Shown one piece after another: positions 25,205-34,119 of a stretch of DNA of 64,000 nt; position 1 is the first letter of the stretch, and every line of letters starts with the position of its first letter. The position numbers were made by a program, and so were the translations under genes. This stretch comes from Clostridium_AD sp050717515. Lineage in GTDB: Bacteria; Bacillota; Clostridia; Clostridiales; Clostridiaceae. The stretch lies in contig NZ_JBOITL010000025.1 of assembly GCF_050717515.1 (NCBI RefSeq), positions 470,880-534,879 of the forward strand. The letters are read 5' to 3'. Under the pieces are notes generated by a model. It did no database searches, had not been told where the DNA came from, and saw only the letters and a list, made by a program, of their open reading frames with translations.

Positions 25205-26494
25205 TTGAAAAAAAAGGTTTTGGTTTTTCCATGTGGATCTGTGACTGCGGTAGATATCAACTTTGCACTTAGAAATTGCTTGAGAGTAGAACTTTATGGC
25301 GCATCTAGTATAGATGATCATGGTGAATATGTATATAAAAATTATATAGGGGGAGTTCCTAATATATCTGATTGTGATTTTATTGAAAAATTCAATCGAA
25401 TTTTGATAAATAAAGCAATAGATTTTATTATTCCTACACATGATACAGTGGCATTATATTTAAAAGAAAATGAAAAAAAAATATTTTCCACAGTTATTTG
25501 TGCAGATTTAGAAACTACAAAAATATGTAGATATAAATCACTAACTTATAAACTTTTTTCTGAGTATGATTTTACGCCTAACATTTATACTAATTTAACA
25601 AATGTTAATCAATATCCGGTTTTTTTAAAACCAGATGATGGACAAGGTGGAAAAGGTGCATTTATAACTCATAATGAAGAAGAAACAAAATTCTATATGG
25701 AAAGAAATAATAAAATGATAATCTGTGAATATTTACCTGGAGATGAAATTACAATTGATTGTTTCACTGATAAAAATTTAAATTTGAGAGTTGTATGTGA
25801 AAGAACAAGAGAAAGAACTTTCGGAGGTATAAGTGTAAAAGCAAATATCGTAAAATTAGAAGAAGAAGTTAAAAATATATCACAAATCATAAATAGTAAA
25901 TTAAAATTTAGAGGATATTGGTATTTTCAGTTAAAAAAAAATTCAAATAATAAATATAAATTAATGGAAATATCAACAAGGATGGCAGGTACATCATGTA
26001 TAAGTAGAAACCTAGATATTAATTTTCCATTGCTCTCCATACTGGATTTTAATAATGAAGATATAGATATATTACCTAATAACTATAATATTGAAGTTGA
26101 TAGAACGCTAATTAATAGATATAAAATCGATATAAATTATGAAAGGGTATATTTAGATTTTGATGATACATTAGTATTTGATAAAAAAATATATAATCAA
26201 TATATGTTTTTTTATTTATATCAGTGTCTAAACAATAATAAAGAAATTATATTGATTACTAAACATAATGTGGATATTATAAATACATTAAATAGGCTAA
26301 AAATTCCAGAAAGCTTATTTAATAAAATTATAAAAATAGATGCAAGTGAGTATAAATATGAGTATATGGATAATAGTATTCAAAGTATATTTATAGATAA
26401 TTCTTTTAAAGAAAGAAAAATGGTGAAAGAAAAATTATGCATGCCTACCTTTGATACTGGAAATATAGAATGCTTGATAGATTGGAGAGGTTAA
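25205..26494 (+). CDS. ATP-grasp ligase fused to HAD-like domain
   Basis: A 429-residue fusion. Residues 1-285 are a carbamoyl-phosphate-synthase-like ATP-grasp (KKVLVFPCG start, PVFLKPDDGQGGKGAFIT loop, MIICEYLPGDEITIDCFTD, KLMEISTRMAG with the metal-binding Glu). Residues 310-425 are HAD-like (VYLDFDDTLV with the nucleophile Asp, ILITKH, IFIDNSFKER). ATP-grasp enzymes form amide or similar bonds via acyl phosphates. TTG at 25205 is preferred over GTG at 25196 because AGGTGA sits 5 bases before it. The combination inside a glycan operon is unusual. Confidence 0.78.
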   Translation: MKKKVLVFPCGSVTAVDINFALRNCLRVELYGASSIDDHGEYVYKNYIGGVPNISDCDFIEKFNRILINKAIDFIIPTHDTVALYLKENEKKIFSTVICADLETTKICRYKSLTYKLFSEYDFTPNIYTNLTNVNQYPVFLKPDDGQGGKGAFITHNEEETKFYMERNNKMIICEYLPGDEITIDCFTDKNLNLRVVCERTRERTFGGISVKANIVKLEEEVKNISQIINSKLKFRGYWYFQLKKNSNNKYKLMEISTRMAGTSCISRNLDINFPLLSILDFNNEDIDILPNNYNIEVDRTLINRYKIDINYERVYLDFDDTLVFDKKIYNQYMFFYLYQCLNNNKEIILITKHNVDIINTLNRLKIPESLFNKIIKIDASEYKYEYMDNSIQSIFIDNSFKERKMVKEKLCMPTFDTGNIECLIDWRG

Positions 26495-26508
26495 AAAGAA
26501 TAAACCCA

Positions 26509-26576
26509 ATGTCGAAGGCGCTCTAGGGACTATTTCTATTTGAATTATTAGCGCACTTCGACATCAAAAGTTTTTT
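26509..26576 (+). terminator. Terminator with long loop
   Basis: ATGTCGAAGGCGC (26509-26521) pairs with GCGCACTTCGACAT (26551-26564, one bulge), then TTTTTT at 26571-26576. It ends the 21893-26494 operon and separates it from the convergent 26588 gene. Confidence 0.75.
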
Positions 26577-26587
26577 CTATATTTAAC

Positions 26588-27529
26588 TTATAAAGATATT
26601 AAACACTTAATTGATTGAGCATAACAGTAATATATCTCTTTTTTTATCTCCCTTAATTCTTTTAATTCAGCATCATCTTTTGGTATATAATTTTGCAACT
26701 CTTTAATTTTTCTTATATAGAAATGGAACCATCTTTTAATAAGGTTTAGATATTCCTCTTTGCTCTTTATAAAATCTTTATCTAGGTATGAGTCAGTTAG
26801 AAAATAATAGCAATCTATGGCACCAAGAAGATGAACTATTGGATTTTGAGTATTCTGTGTACCGTGCAGTCTAAAACTACTCAAAGGTTCCGCAATATAT
26901 ATTGCATTTCCTTTAAGTAAAAGCTTAAACCATATAGCCATATCAACATAACTTATTGCTCCTCTTCCTTTATAACTAAAAATATCCCCCTCAATATCAG
27001 CTTTTTTAAACATTGCAGTAGTAGGTTCCCCAACTATATTTGCCATAGTATGCAGCATAAATGATCCTAAGCTTTCACCAGTTATCTTCGTGGTTCTTGG
27101 CAAAAATTTTTTTGGAATATATACCAGTTCGTCATTAATATTTATACGGTTTCTATAGGAAGTAACTAATGTCACATCATTGTTGTTCATAAAATAGTTC
27201 ACCATAATTTCTATTTTATTTGGATAAAATACATCATCATGAAATAAATAATTAATATATTCTCCATTACTTAACTCGAAACATTTTTGACCATTTAAAA
27301 TACCTCTTTGACCTAAGGGACCACCATTATTATAGTACTTTATATTTTTATGATTCACCATATAACGGTTAACCATCTTTTCAACTTTATCATTAGAACT
27401 ATCATCACATATGATTATTTCTATATTAGCATAGCTTTGATTTAATGCACTGATTAAGGCTTTTTCTAAATATTGTGTCTGATTATACGTAGGAATTAGA
27501 ATACTTACCAAGGGCAAATTTTCTTTCAT
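26588..27529 (-). CDS. Family 2 glycosyltransferase, paralogue of 21893 C-half
   Basis: A 313-residue GT2 without membrane segments: LPLVSILIPTYNQTQYLEKAL, IEIIICDDSSND, YINYLFHDDVFYPNKIE, and a later MAIWFKLLLKGNAIYIAEPLSSFRLHGTQN loop. It is very similar along its whole length to residues 222-535 of the protein at 21893, for example NNGGP-G-RG---KCFE and the FRLH/FRIH loop. ATG follows GGAGGAAAT. A perfect sigma-K type promoter lies 55 bases upstream. Confidence 0.87.
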   Translation of the reverse strand: MKENLPLVSILIPTYNQTQYLEKALISALNQSYANIEIIICDDSSNDKVEKMVNRYMVNHKNIKYYNNGGPLGQRGILNGQKCFELSNGEYINYLFHDDVFYPNKIEIMVNYFMNNNDVTLVTSYRNRININDELVYIPKKFLPRTTKITGESLGSFMLHTMANIVGEPTTAMFKKADIEGDIFSYKGRGAISYVDMAIWFKLLLKGNAIYIAEPLSSFRLHGTQNTQNPIVHLLGAIDCYYFLTDSYLDKDFIKSKEEYLNLIKRWFHFYIRKIKELQNYIPKDDAELKELREIKKEIYYCYAQSIKCLISL

Positions 27530-27583
27530 GAAATTTCCTCCACAATTTGTTATTTAAAGAAATTTATACAAATAGATTCAATA

Positions 27584-27610
27584 TATCATATGAAACAAAT
27601 TTAATTTAGT
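27584..27610 (-). promoter_or_regulatory. Sigma-K type promoter for 26588-27529 gene
   Basis: Minus strand: AC (27610-27609), 16 bases, CATATGATA (27592-27584); exact match. Confidence 0.65.
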
Positions 27611-27716
27611 GATTATTGTTAATAAAACTGCAATTATCTAACATTTAATATGAACACCTATGAATTATTAATAATAATATATATTAAATTAATATTTTTA
27701 TAAGAAGGTGAATGAT

Positions 27717-28016
27717 TTGCAAGATAATGATTCAATAATCAATATAAATTTGCCATTATACGAGAAATTCTTTATTGCTGATATAGTTTCTGTATATCCA
27801 GATTCAGATAATTTTAATGACAACGATTGTCCTCCATGCAGGTTTACTAATCCTGAAGGGGGTGGAAACTCATCTCCAAGTTCAATAACAATTGAGGAAA
27901 TTCTGGATAATAAAGACATGCAAGTAGAATTAGACTGTCAAGGAAGAACATTGACCATAAGAGTTATTTATCCAAATAGGAATAAAGAAAATTTTCATTT
28001 GGATTTATTACTTTGA
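27717..28016 (+). CDS. Small acidic protein, unknown
   Basis: A 99-residue soluble protein, acidic (many Asp and Asn), with a CPPC motif in NDCPPCRFTNPEGGG and a beta-rich C-terminus. TTG at 27717 is taken because AAGGTGA lies 5 bases before it. It stands alone between two minus-strand glycosyltransferase genes and is followed by a terminator. I do not recognise it; location and size suggest a spore-surface component or glycan acceptor. Confidence 0.6.
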   Translation: MQDNDSIININLPLYEKFFIADIVSVYPDSDNFNDNDCPPCRFTNPEGGGNSSPSSITIEEILDNKDMQVELDCQGRTLTIRVIYPNRNKENFHLDLLL

Positions 28017-28033
28017 TCAATATTTTATTTGTA

Positions 28034-28072
28034 AAAACACTAGGTACATTAAATCTAGTGTTTTATTTTGTT
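28034..28072 (+). terminator. Rho-independent terminator
   Basis: AAAACACTAG (28034-28043) pairs with CTAGTGTTTT (28055-28064), then ATTTTGTT. It ends the 27717 gene. Confidence 0.75.
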
Positions 28073-28127
28073 AAGAAAATGCTTGCTAAAGGCGAAGTTA
28101 TGATTAATATAAGTTTAAAGAAATAGT

Positions 28128-28181
28128 TGTAATAGGTAGGATAAATAAAATTCTAGGTTGCCCACCTATTACTTTTTTAAT
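28128..28181. terminator. Second hairpin between convergent genes
   Basis: GTAATAGGT and ACCTATTAC enclose a loop of about 25 bases and are followed by TTTTTTAA on the plus strand. It lies just past the end of the minus-strand 28216 gene. Confidence 0.55.
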
Positions 28182-28215
28182 GTATAGAATACATAATATT
28201 ACACAAAGTATTTGC

Positions 28216-30000
28216 TTAGCACAGTAATATCTCCAAACCTTCTCCATCATAAACTTCAAATTCTTTTATTGATCTCATTATTTCTTTTTTAGCAAGTTCA
28301 ATATATCCATAGCTATAATATAGTTTTCCAAGATTAAGTAGTACAAATTTATTATTTATTAAATTTAGTAAGTTTACGGCTATCTCAAGTTCATTAAATT
28401 TATTGTTTATGAGCAGTATTTCACAAATTTCTAAAATAATAGCAAGGTATTCCTGGTCATTTTCTTCTTCAGATAAAACAGAAGTGGGCTCTTTTGTAAA
28501 TAAGTTTAACAACTGTGAGTGAACTTTATATTGTTTTTTATTATACTTATATAAATCATCCTCTTTAAAATTACTTAATAAAGCTAGTGCATTATCATAA
28601 TTATTAGTTAATATGCTACTTATAACCTTGTACATGGAAAAATATAAATAACTAGAACTACTTTCATCTATATTATTCATTTTAATGCATTCATTAAAAT
28701 CGCCAGACATTACAAGACAATTAGCTTTAAGTAACATTAGGTCTTCTGGAATAATTCCAGCAAGTTCACATTTTTCTACGTACTCCAATGCTGTTTTATA
28801 AAAGCCTTCGGTGTAAAATAAATTTGCAATAATGATATTGGCTTTGGGATAATCAGAAAAGAACTCTTCTATTATTTTTTTGAAATCATCGAAAGGTGTA
28901 TTTTTATTCTTTAATATATGACCAATAGAATATAGTGGATTAATGAAATCAGGATTTGATTTCATTGCTTCAATATAATAATTGTATGCAGCATCATAAT
29001 CCTTAAGTTTCAAATATGCATTACCTAATTCATAATATGCTTTGAAACTTCCTACTCCATATAAACACTTTAATTCAGAAGGTGCTTCTCCGAGTTCTAT
29101 GCATTTCTCCAGAGACTTTATCTGAAGTGTAGGCATGTTCATATCTTTTAAAATAAGAGCTTTTAAAAAATATAGGTCAGTAAACTTAGGGTAGTTCTCA
29201 AGACCAATATTTATATATTTAAAAGCTGTATCGTAATCTTTTATATTATAATTTAAGAAAACTATCCTGAATATTAGCAAAAAACTATATCCATTATGAG
29301 GTTCGAATTTTTCATAGGATTTATAATAATGCTCCAAAGCTGTTTTTACGTCATCCATAGCTGCGTATTCAGTGCCTAGATTGAAGTGTGCAAAATAATT
29401 ATCTGGATCTTTTTTTATTTGCTGCTTTAACAGTGTTATATTTCTAGTTCTCTTATCCTTAGAATCTATGCTTTTATTCATATACCCAAAATGGTGAATT
29501 TTTATAAGTGTGTAAATTGCATTATATTTATTTTCTGAATATATTAGCTGATTATGAATTTCTCCATCATAGTGAGTTCCCTGGTTATTTTTATATAGTC
29601 TTGGATTTAGATTTATAGTAATTGAATTATCATCAATGATACTTCCATAATAGTTTAAGGTTTCAAAATAATAAATTGCATTTTCATCCAACTGCCTAGT
29701 TAACAAATCTCTTAAATTTTCTTGATCCTCAGGATATAATTCATCATCTCCGTCCAAAATCAATATCCAATCTTTATTAGCATATTTTAATGATTCATTT
29801 CTAGCATCGCTAAAGTTATTATTCCACTTAAAATAGTGAACATTAGCTCCAAAGCTTTTAGCGATATCTATAGTTCTGTCCGTGGAACCTGTGTCAACTA
29901 TAATAATTTCATCAACAATATCCTTGATGCTGCTAAGGCATCTAGGCAAGTAGGTTTCTTCATTCTTAACAATCATACATAAACTTACTTCATTTTTCAT
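28216..30000 (-). CDS. GT2 glycosyltransferase with TPR repeats
   Basis: A 594-residue protein. Residues 1-200 are a GT2 of the kind found in cytoplasmic protein glycosylation (VSLCMIVKNEETYLPRCLSSI, IIIVDTGSTDRTIDIAK, LILDGDDELYPED). Residues 190-590 are tetratricopeptide repeats (for example YFAHFNLGTEYAAMDDVKTALEHYYKSYE, YYELGNAYLKLKDYDAAYNYYIEA). TPR arrays usually hold a protein partner, so it may glycosylate a spore protein directly. ATG follows GGAGG. A perfect sigma-K type promoter lies 40 bases upstream, divergent from that of the 30249 gene. Confidence 0.88.
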   Translation of the reverse strand: MKNEVSLCMIVKNEETYLPRCLSSIKDIVDEIIIVDTGSTDRTIDIAKSFGANVHYFKWNNNFSDARNESLKYANKDWILILDGDDELYPEDQENLRDLLTRQLDENAIYYFETLNYYGSIIDDNSITINLNPRLYKNNQGTHYDGEIHNQLIYSENKYNAIYTLIKIHHFGYMNKSIDSKDKRTRNITLLKQQIKKDPDNYFAHFNLGTEYAAMDDVKTALEHYYKSYEKFEPHNGYSFLLIFRIVFLNYNIKDYDTAFKYINIGLENYPKFTDLYFLKALILKDMNMPTLQIKSLEKCIELGEAPSELKCLYGVGSFKAYYELGNAYLKLKDYDAAYNYYIEAMKSNPDFINPLYSIGHILKNKNTPFDDFKKIIEEFFSDYPKANIIIANLFYTEGFYKTALEYVEKCELAGIIPEDLMLLKANCLVMSGDFNECIKMNNIDESSSSYLYFSMYKVISSILTNNYDNALALLSNFKEDDLYKYNKKQYKVHSQLLNLFTKEPTSVLSEEENDQEYLAIILEICEILLINNKFNELEIAVNLLNLINNKFVLLNLGKLYYSYGYIELAKKEIMRSIKEFEVYDGEGLEILLC

Positions 30001-30039
30001 TTATTATCCTCCAATTTAAAACAATGAAATACTTCCATA

Positions 30040-30066
30040 TATATTATGTAGAATTTAATTAACAGT
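30040..30066 (-). promoter_or_regulatory. Sigma-K type promoter for 28216-30000 gene
   Basis: Minus strand: AC (30066-30065), 16 bases, CATAATATA (30048-30040); exact match. Confidence 0.68.
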
Positions 30067-30172
30067 TCTTAATTCATTTTCGAGATTTTGAGATATTTGA
30101 AATTACGGCTCATAATTTGTTGACAATCTCTGCTATTTATAAAAGTAAAGTGACATATACATATTATAAGGT

Positions 30173-30199
30173 ACATTCTATGTACAAATTCATATAATA
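30173..30199 (+). promoter_or_regulatory. Sigma-K type promoter for the 30249-44592 operon
   Basis: AC (30173-30174), 16 bases, CATATAATA (30191-30199), 49 bases before the ATG at 30249; exact match. It is the only clear promoter before a run of same-strand genes reaching 44592. Confidence 0.68.
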
Positions 30200-30248
30200 T
30201 AACAGGATTTATAATCCTAAAAAATAAATTTGTGGAGATGGATTTTAT

Positions 30249-30545
30249 ATGGCTTCAGCGCTTAATTTTGATACACCTAAATCTTGTACACCTCGTCCTG
30301 TTGATGTTACGGGAACTGTTGCAGCAGCAAGTCTTGCTTATTTGACAATTAGACTTAACGTTACGAATGGTTCTACGGCAACTAGAAACCGCTCATATTA
30401 CAGAGTAATAACCTATGATAATACAGGCAGTGGCACAAGACAAGTAGTTAATACTGCTTATACTTTATCAATTGTGCCAAAGCTTTTAGGATCAGATACT
30501 ATTGGGTCTATAGCAGCAGCTTGGTCATACACCCCTAACGTTTAA
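30249..30545 (+). CDS. Small Ser/Thr-rich protein, possible spore-surface acceptor
   Basis: A 98-residue protein rich in Thr, Ser, Ala and Asn (VTGTVAAASLAYLTIRLNVTNGSTATRNRS) with a beta-rich C-terminus ending YTLSIVPKLLGSDTIG and SYTPNV. It has no export signal. It shares its C-terminal pattern (Y-x-(L/M)-x-I-(V/I)PK, then GD or GSD and SY) with the next gene product, so the two are probably related. It is the first gene behind a sigma-K type promoter and lies directly before glycosyltransferase genes. A role as a glycosylated spore protein is inferred. ATG follows TGGAG. Confidence 0.72.
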   Translation: MASALNFDTPKSCTPRPVDVTGTVAAASLAYLTIRLNVTNGSTATRNRSYYRVITYDNTGSGTRQVVNTAYTLSIVPKLLGSDTIGSIAAAWSYTPNV

Positions 30546-30564
30546 TATTAACTATTTTAAAATC

Positions 30565-30588
30565 CATGGAGCCATAATTGGCTCCATG
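30565..30588 (+). other. 10-bp hairpin between the two small genes
   Basis: CATGGAGCCA (30565-30574) and TGGCTCCATG (30579-30588) with a 4-base loop and no T-run. It may protect or end part of the transcript, giving more of the first small protein than of the downstream enzymes. Confidence 0.5.
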
Positions 30589-30624
30589 ATCTAAGTTTAA
30601 GAACAATGGAGGTGTTTTTAGATA

Positions 30625-30945
30625 ATGGATAACCGGATCCAGCAAGAATACTGTTATTTTCATATAAAAGTGGTTTTTAGTGATGAGTGCGGAGGAGCTT
30701 CTATAAGACAAGTTAGAGTTATAGGAACAGTAGCAGAAGATTCACTATATGATGCTGTAGTAAATATTGGTGTACAAAGAGCCAGCAGTGGTCATACGGA
30801 TAATTATTACGTTGTTGATGAATATAATAACTTGTTAAGCGGTATCCCTCTTTATATAGACAAAATCTATAATATGGCTATTATTCCAAAGAAAACCACC
30901 GGTGATGTTGAAACAACGAATTTTTATGGTTCTTATAAAGTATAG
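30625..30945 (+). CDS. Small protein related to 30249 product
   Basis: A 106-residue protein, beta-rich, ending KIYNMAIIPKKTTGD and FYGSYKV. This resembles the end of the preceding 98-residue protein in order and spacing, which suggests a small family. It has one Cys pair (YCYFHIKVVFSDECGG) and no signal peptide. ATG follows GGAGGTG. Same operon as the glycosyltransferases that follow. Function unknown; spore-surface protein is the best guess. Confidence 0.72.
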   Translation: MDNRIQQEYCYFHIKVVFSDECGGASIRQVRVIGTVAEDSLYDAVVNIGVQRASSGHTDNYYVVDEYNNLLSGIPLYIDKIYNMAIIPKKTTGDVETTNFYGSYKV

Positions 30946-31006
30946 AGTATTATATTTTAGTAAAGTTAGTTATTTAAAACTGCTAAGTGAAAGGGGAAAT
31001 AATTTA

Positions 31007-33028
31007 GTGGAAAATATAATTAATATAAGTCTCAATACTAAGGAAAGTGATGAAAAAACCATTGCTTTTTTTGTGAAGCAGGGATTAGATAGCTTTTTAG
31101 AAGATATTATTGACGGATTGTCAGGTGAATATTTAACTAAAAAGATAATTGTAACAGATTTCAAACAAATTGATGAAGAGATGGAATTGGCTGATATATG
31201 TTGGTTTGAGTGGTGTGATGAACTAATATCCTATGGAAGTAGAATTAATCTAGCTAAAGAAAAGATAATTATATGTAGAATACACAGTTATGAAGCTTTT
31301 ACAGATTATCCAGCTGATGTTGATTGGGAAAATGTGGATAAAATTATATTTGTGGCAGAACATATTAAAAATTTTGTTATTGAAAACTTTAGCATAGATG
31401 AAGAAAAGGAAATAGTAATTCCTAACGGTATTGATGACAATAAATGGACATTTGCTGAGAGAAGACCAGGATTTAATATTGCTTACGTAGGTTATGTAAA
31501 TTATAAAAAAGGGCCCATGTTATTATTACATGCTTTTAAAAGTATTTATGATAGAAATAACCAATATAAATTATATATTGCTGGTAAGTTTCAAGATCAA
31601 AGAGATGTTTTGTATTTCAATCAAATGATAAAAGAATTTGGATTAGAAGATAATATAATTTATGAGGGCTGGCAGGATAATCTGGATAAATGGCTAGAAG
31701 ATAAAAATTATATACTATGTACCAGTATCTTAGAATCGCAAAACATGAGTGTTATGCAAGCTATGGTAAAGGGGATAAAACCCATAATTCATAATTTTGT
31801 TGGTGCAAAAAACATATATCCTAAGTCTTTAATTTGGAACACAATAAATGAAGCTGCTGATATGATAACTGATAATGAATATAATTCAAAAGAATATTAC
31901 TCATTTGTTTTGAATGGTTTTGAACTTCATCAGCAAATAGAAAAATTAAAGTCAGTATTTACAAATCTACTCCAAACTAAAAAAGCTACCATGATTGAGC
32001 GACCATTAGTTACTATAGGAATTACAAATTATAATGGTAAACAATATTTATCAAAATGTGTAGAATCTTTTATAAATCAAACTTATAAGAATATAGAAAT
32101 TTTACTTATTGATGATTGTTCAACGGATGGTTCTGAAGAAATAATCAAAGATTATGAGGAAAAACATAAAAATATAAATGCAATATATCATAGTGTGAAC
32201 TCAGGCGGAGCATCAAAAGGAATTCAAGAAATTATTAATAATGCAAAAGGGAAATATTTTCAGTGGATTGCTTGTGATGATTTTCCTGAAAGAGATGCTA
32301 TTTATAAATTTGTAGACTATTTAGAGAAAAACCCTAGTAAGGACTATGTATATAGTAACCTTAATATAGTAAATCAGGATAATATAAAAGTTAACCAATG
32401 GAAATACCAGGTTTGCTCACAAAATGAAATTGTGGAGCATATTTTCAAGTCTGCCTCCGGTGTAATACCTATGAATTGTCTATATAGATTAAGCTTTTTT
32501 AAAAAAAATAAGATAAGTTGGATAATATACAGAGATAACGATTTTTCCGCAGATACATTAAATTCACTACAGTTTATAAAATATAATTGGAATTATGGAA
32601 AAATTCATGGCGCAGTTATAAATTATAGAATTCATTCAAACAATCTATCACATAACCTACAAAAAAGAATAAATTCAGCTGTTTCAATTTTTGATTATAT
32701 AATTAAAAATTTTAAAGAAGAAGTGTATGCTTCAGAAATTCAATGGAATGGATTCGAAAATAGAGACCAATTAAAAAATTATGTGATAGCACAATTTTAT
32801 TATGATCAAATTGAAAATCATGTAAATATGAATGCAATACCTGATTATGTAAAAGGCAATGTCACCAAGGAGGAATTAATGAAGTATTGCTTTGTGTTTG
32901 CAAAAGAGGGAATGAAGTATATTGATGAAGGCTTAGAGCGGGGAATAACTTTTTCAAGTGAACTTTTTAAACTAAAAAAATTATATGCGAAGTATATGGA
33001 AGAAGTTAAAGACTTAGGAGTGATTTAG
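31007..33028 (+). CDS. Two-domain glycosyltransferase (GT4 plus GT2)
   Basis: A 673-residue protein. Residues 60-320 are a GT-B, GT4-like domain (KIIICRIHSYEAF, VIPNGIDDNKW, NIAYVGYVNYKKGPMLLLHAF, YEGWQDNLDKWLED, ILESQNMSVMQAMVKG). Residues 330-600 are a GT2 (RPLVTIGITNYNGKQYLSKCVESF, ILLIDDCSTDGSEEI, QWIACDDFPERDA). GTG at 31007 is taken as start because AAGGGGAA lies 8 bases before it; upstream codons overlap nothing needed. It is probably processive or adds two successive sugars of the glycan. Confidence 0.85.
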   Translation: MENIINISLNTKESDEKTIAFFVKQGLDSFLEDIIDGLSGEYLTKKIIVTDFKQIDEEMELADICWFEWCDELISYGSRINLAKEKIIICRIHSYEAFTDYPADVDWENVDKIIFVAEHIKNFVIENFSIDEEKEIVIPNGIDDNKWTFAERRPGFNIAYVGYVNYKKGPMLLLHAFKSIYDRNNQYKLYIAGKFQDQRDVLYFNQMIKEFGLEDNIIYEGWQDNLDKWLEDKNYILCTSILESQNMSVMQAMVKGIKPIIHNFVGAKNIYPKSLIWNTINEAADMITDNEYNSKEYYSFVLNGFELHQQIEKLKSVFTNLLQTKKATMIERPLVTIGITNYNGKQYLSKCVESFINQTYKNIEILLIDDCSTDGSEEIIKDYEEKHKNINAIYHSVNSGGASKGIQEIINNAKGKYFQWIACDDFPERDAIYKFVDYLEKNPSKDYVYSNLNIVNQDNIKVNQWKYQVCSQNEIVEHIFKSASGVIPMNCLYRLSFFKKNKISWIIYRDNDFSADTLNSLQFIKYNWNYGKIHGAVINYRIHSNNLSHNLQKRINSAVSIFDYIIKNFKEEVYASEIQWNGFENRDQLKNYVIAQFYYDQIENHVNMNAIPDYVKGNVTKEELMKYCFVFAKEGMKYIDEGLERGITFSSELFKLKKLYAKYMEEVKDLGVI

Positions 33029-33030
33029 CT

Positions 33031-34107
33031 ATGAAAGTAATGACAATTCTAGGGACTAGACCAGAAATAATAAGACTATCATTAATTATAAAAAAATTAG
33101 ACAAGAATTGTGATCACGTTTTAGTTCATACAGGTCAAAACTATTCTTCACTGTTAAATGATATATTCTTTCAGGAACTTGACATAAGAAAACCTGATTA
33201 CTATTTACAAGTACCTGGGGATAGTTTTGGAATACAAGTGGGGAAATTATTACAACTTACAGAAGAAATTATATTAAGTGAAAAACCAGATAAAATACTA
33301 ATACTGGGGGATACAAATAGTGGGTTATCTGCAATTATCGCTGAGAGACTTAGCATACCAGTATTTCATATGGAAGCAGGTAACAGATGTTTTGATTTAA
33401 AAGTTCCTGAGGAGAAAAATCGAAGAATAATAGATGCAATTTCAACTTATGCAATGCCTTATACTGCAGGAAGTAGAGAAAATCTTTTAAAAGATGGCAT
33501 ATTAAAAAACAAAATATTCGTATCAGGTAACCCAATATTTGAAGTACTTAGATATTATGATGAAAATATTGAAAAAAGCAATATTTTAAGGGACTTAAAT
33601 TTAGAAAAAGGTAGATATATATTGGCCACCATTCATAGAGCGGAAAATGTGGATGTGAAAGAACGCTTAGAAATAATACTTAAGGCTATTGATTCGGTGC
33701 AAAAAGAATTTAATTGTAAAATAATCTTTAGTGTTCATCCAAGAACTAAAAGCAAAATAGATGAATTCGGTTTTCTAAATGCAAATAAAAATATAATTTA
33801 TAGTGAACCTTTTGGTTTTTTTGATTTTGTAAAGCTTGAAAAAAATGGGGCCATTGTGCTAACAGATAGTGGCACGGTCCAAGAAGAGTGCTGCATATTC
33901 CAAGTTCCTACAATTACAATTAGAGATTCAACTGAAAGACCAGAAACGGTTGAATGTGGAAGTAATGTGGTTTCTGGTGTTAACTACCAGAAGATTATTA
34001 TGTGTTCAAGGCTTATGGCAAAGGCAAATAAATGCTGGAGCTATCCAGATGGGTATATTGACAATAATGTTTCTAGTAAAGTTGTAAATTTTTTATTATC
34101 AAATTAG
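33031..34107 (+). CDS. Non-hydrolysing UDP-sugar 2-epimerase (WecB/FnlC/WbvD group)
   Basis: A 358-residue GT-B-like epimerase. Typical segments are MTILGTRPEIIRLSLII, VHTGQNYSSLLNDIFF, GDTNSGLSA, HMEAGNRCFDLKVPEEKNRRIID, TIHRAENVD and TDSGTVQEECCIFQVPTITIRDSTERPE. In this setting, before an RmlD-like reductase and a FnlA-like dehydratase, it fits the last step of UDP-2-acetamido-2,6-dideoxy-L-hexose synthesis better than UDP-ManNAc formation. It starts 2 bases after the stop of the preceding gene. Confidence 0.88.
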   Translation: MKVMTILGTRPEIIRLSLIIKKLDKNCDHVLVHTGQNYSSLLNDIFFQELDIRKPDYYLQVPGDSFGIQVGKLLQLTEEIILSEKPDKILILGDTNSGLSAIIAERLSIPVFHMEAGNRCFDLKVPEEKNRRIIDAISTYAMPYTAGSRENLLKDGILKNKIFVSGNPIFEVLRYYDENIEKSNILRDLNLEKGRYILATIHRAENVDVKERLEIILKAIDSVQKEFNCKIIFSVHPRTKSKIDEFGFLNANKNIIYSEPFGFFDFVKLEKNGAIVLTDSGTVQEECCIFQVPTITIRDSTERPETVECGSNVVSGVNYQKIIMCSRLMAKANKCWSYPDGYIDNNVSSKVVNFLLSN

Positions 34108-34119
34108 GGGTGAGGGCAT

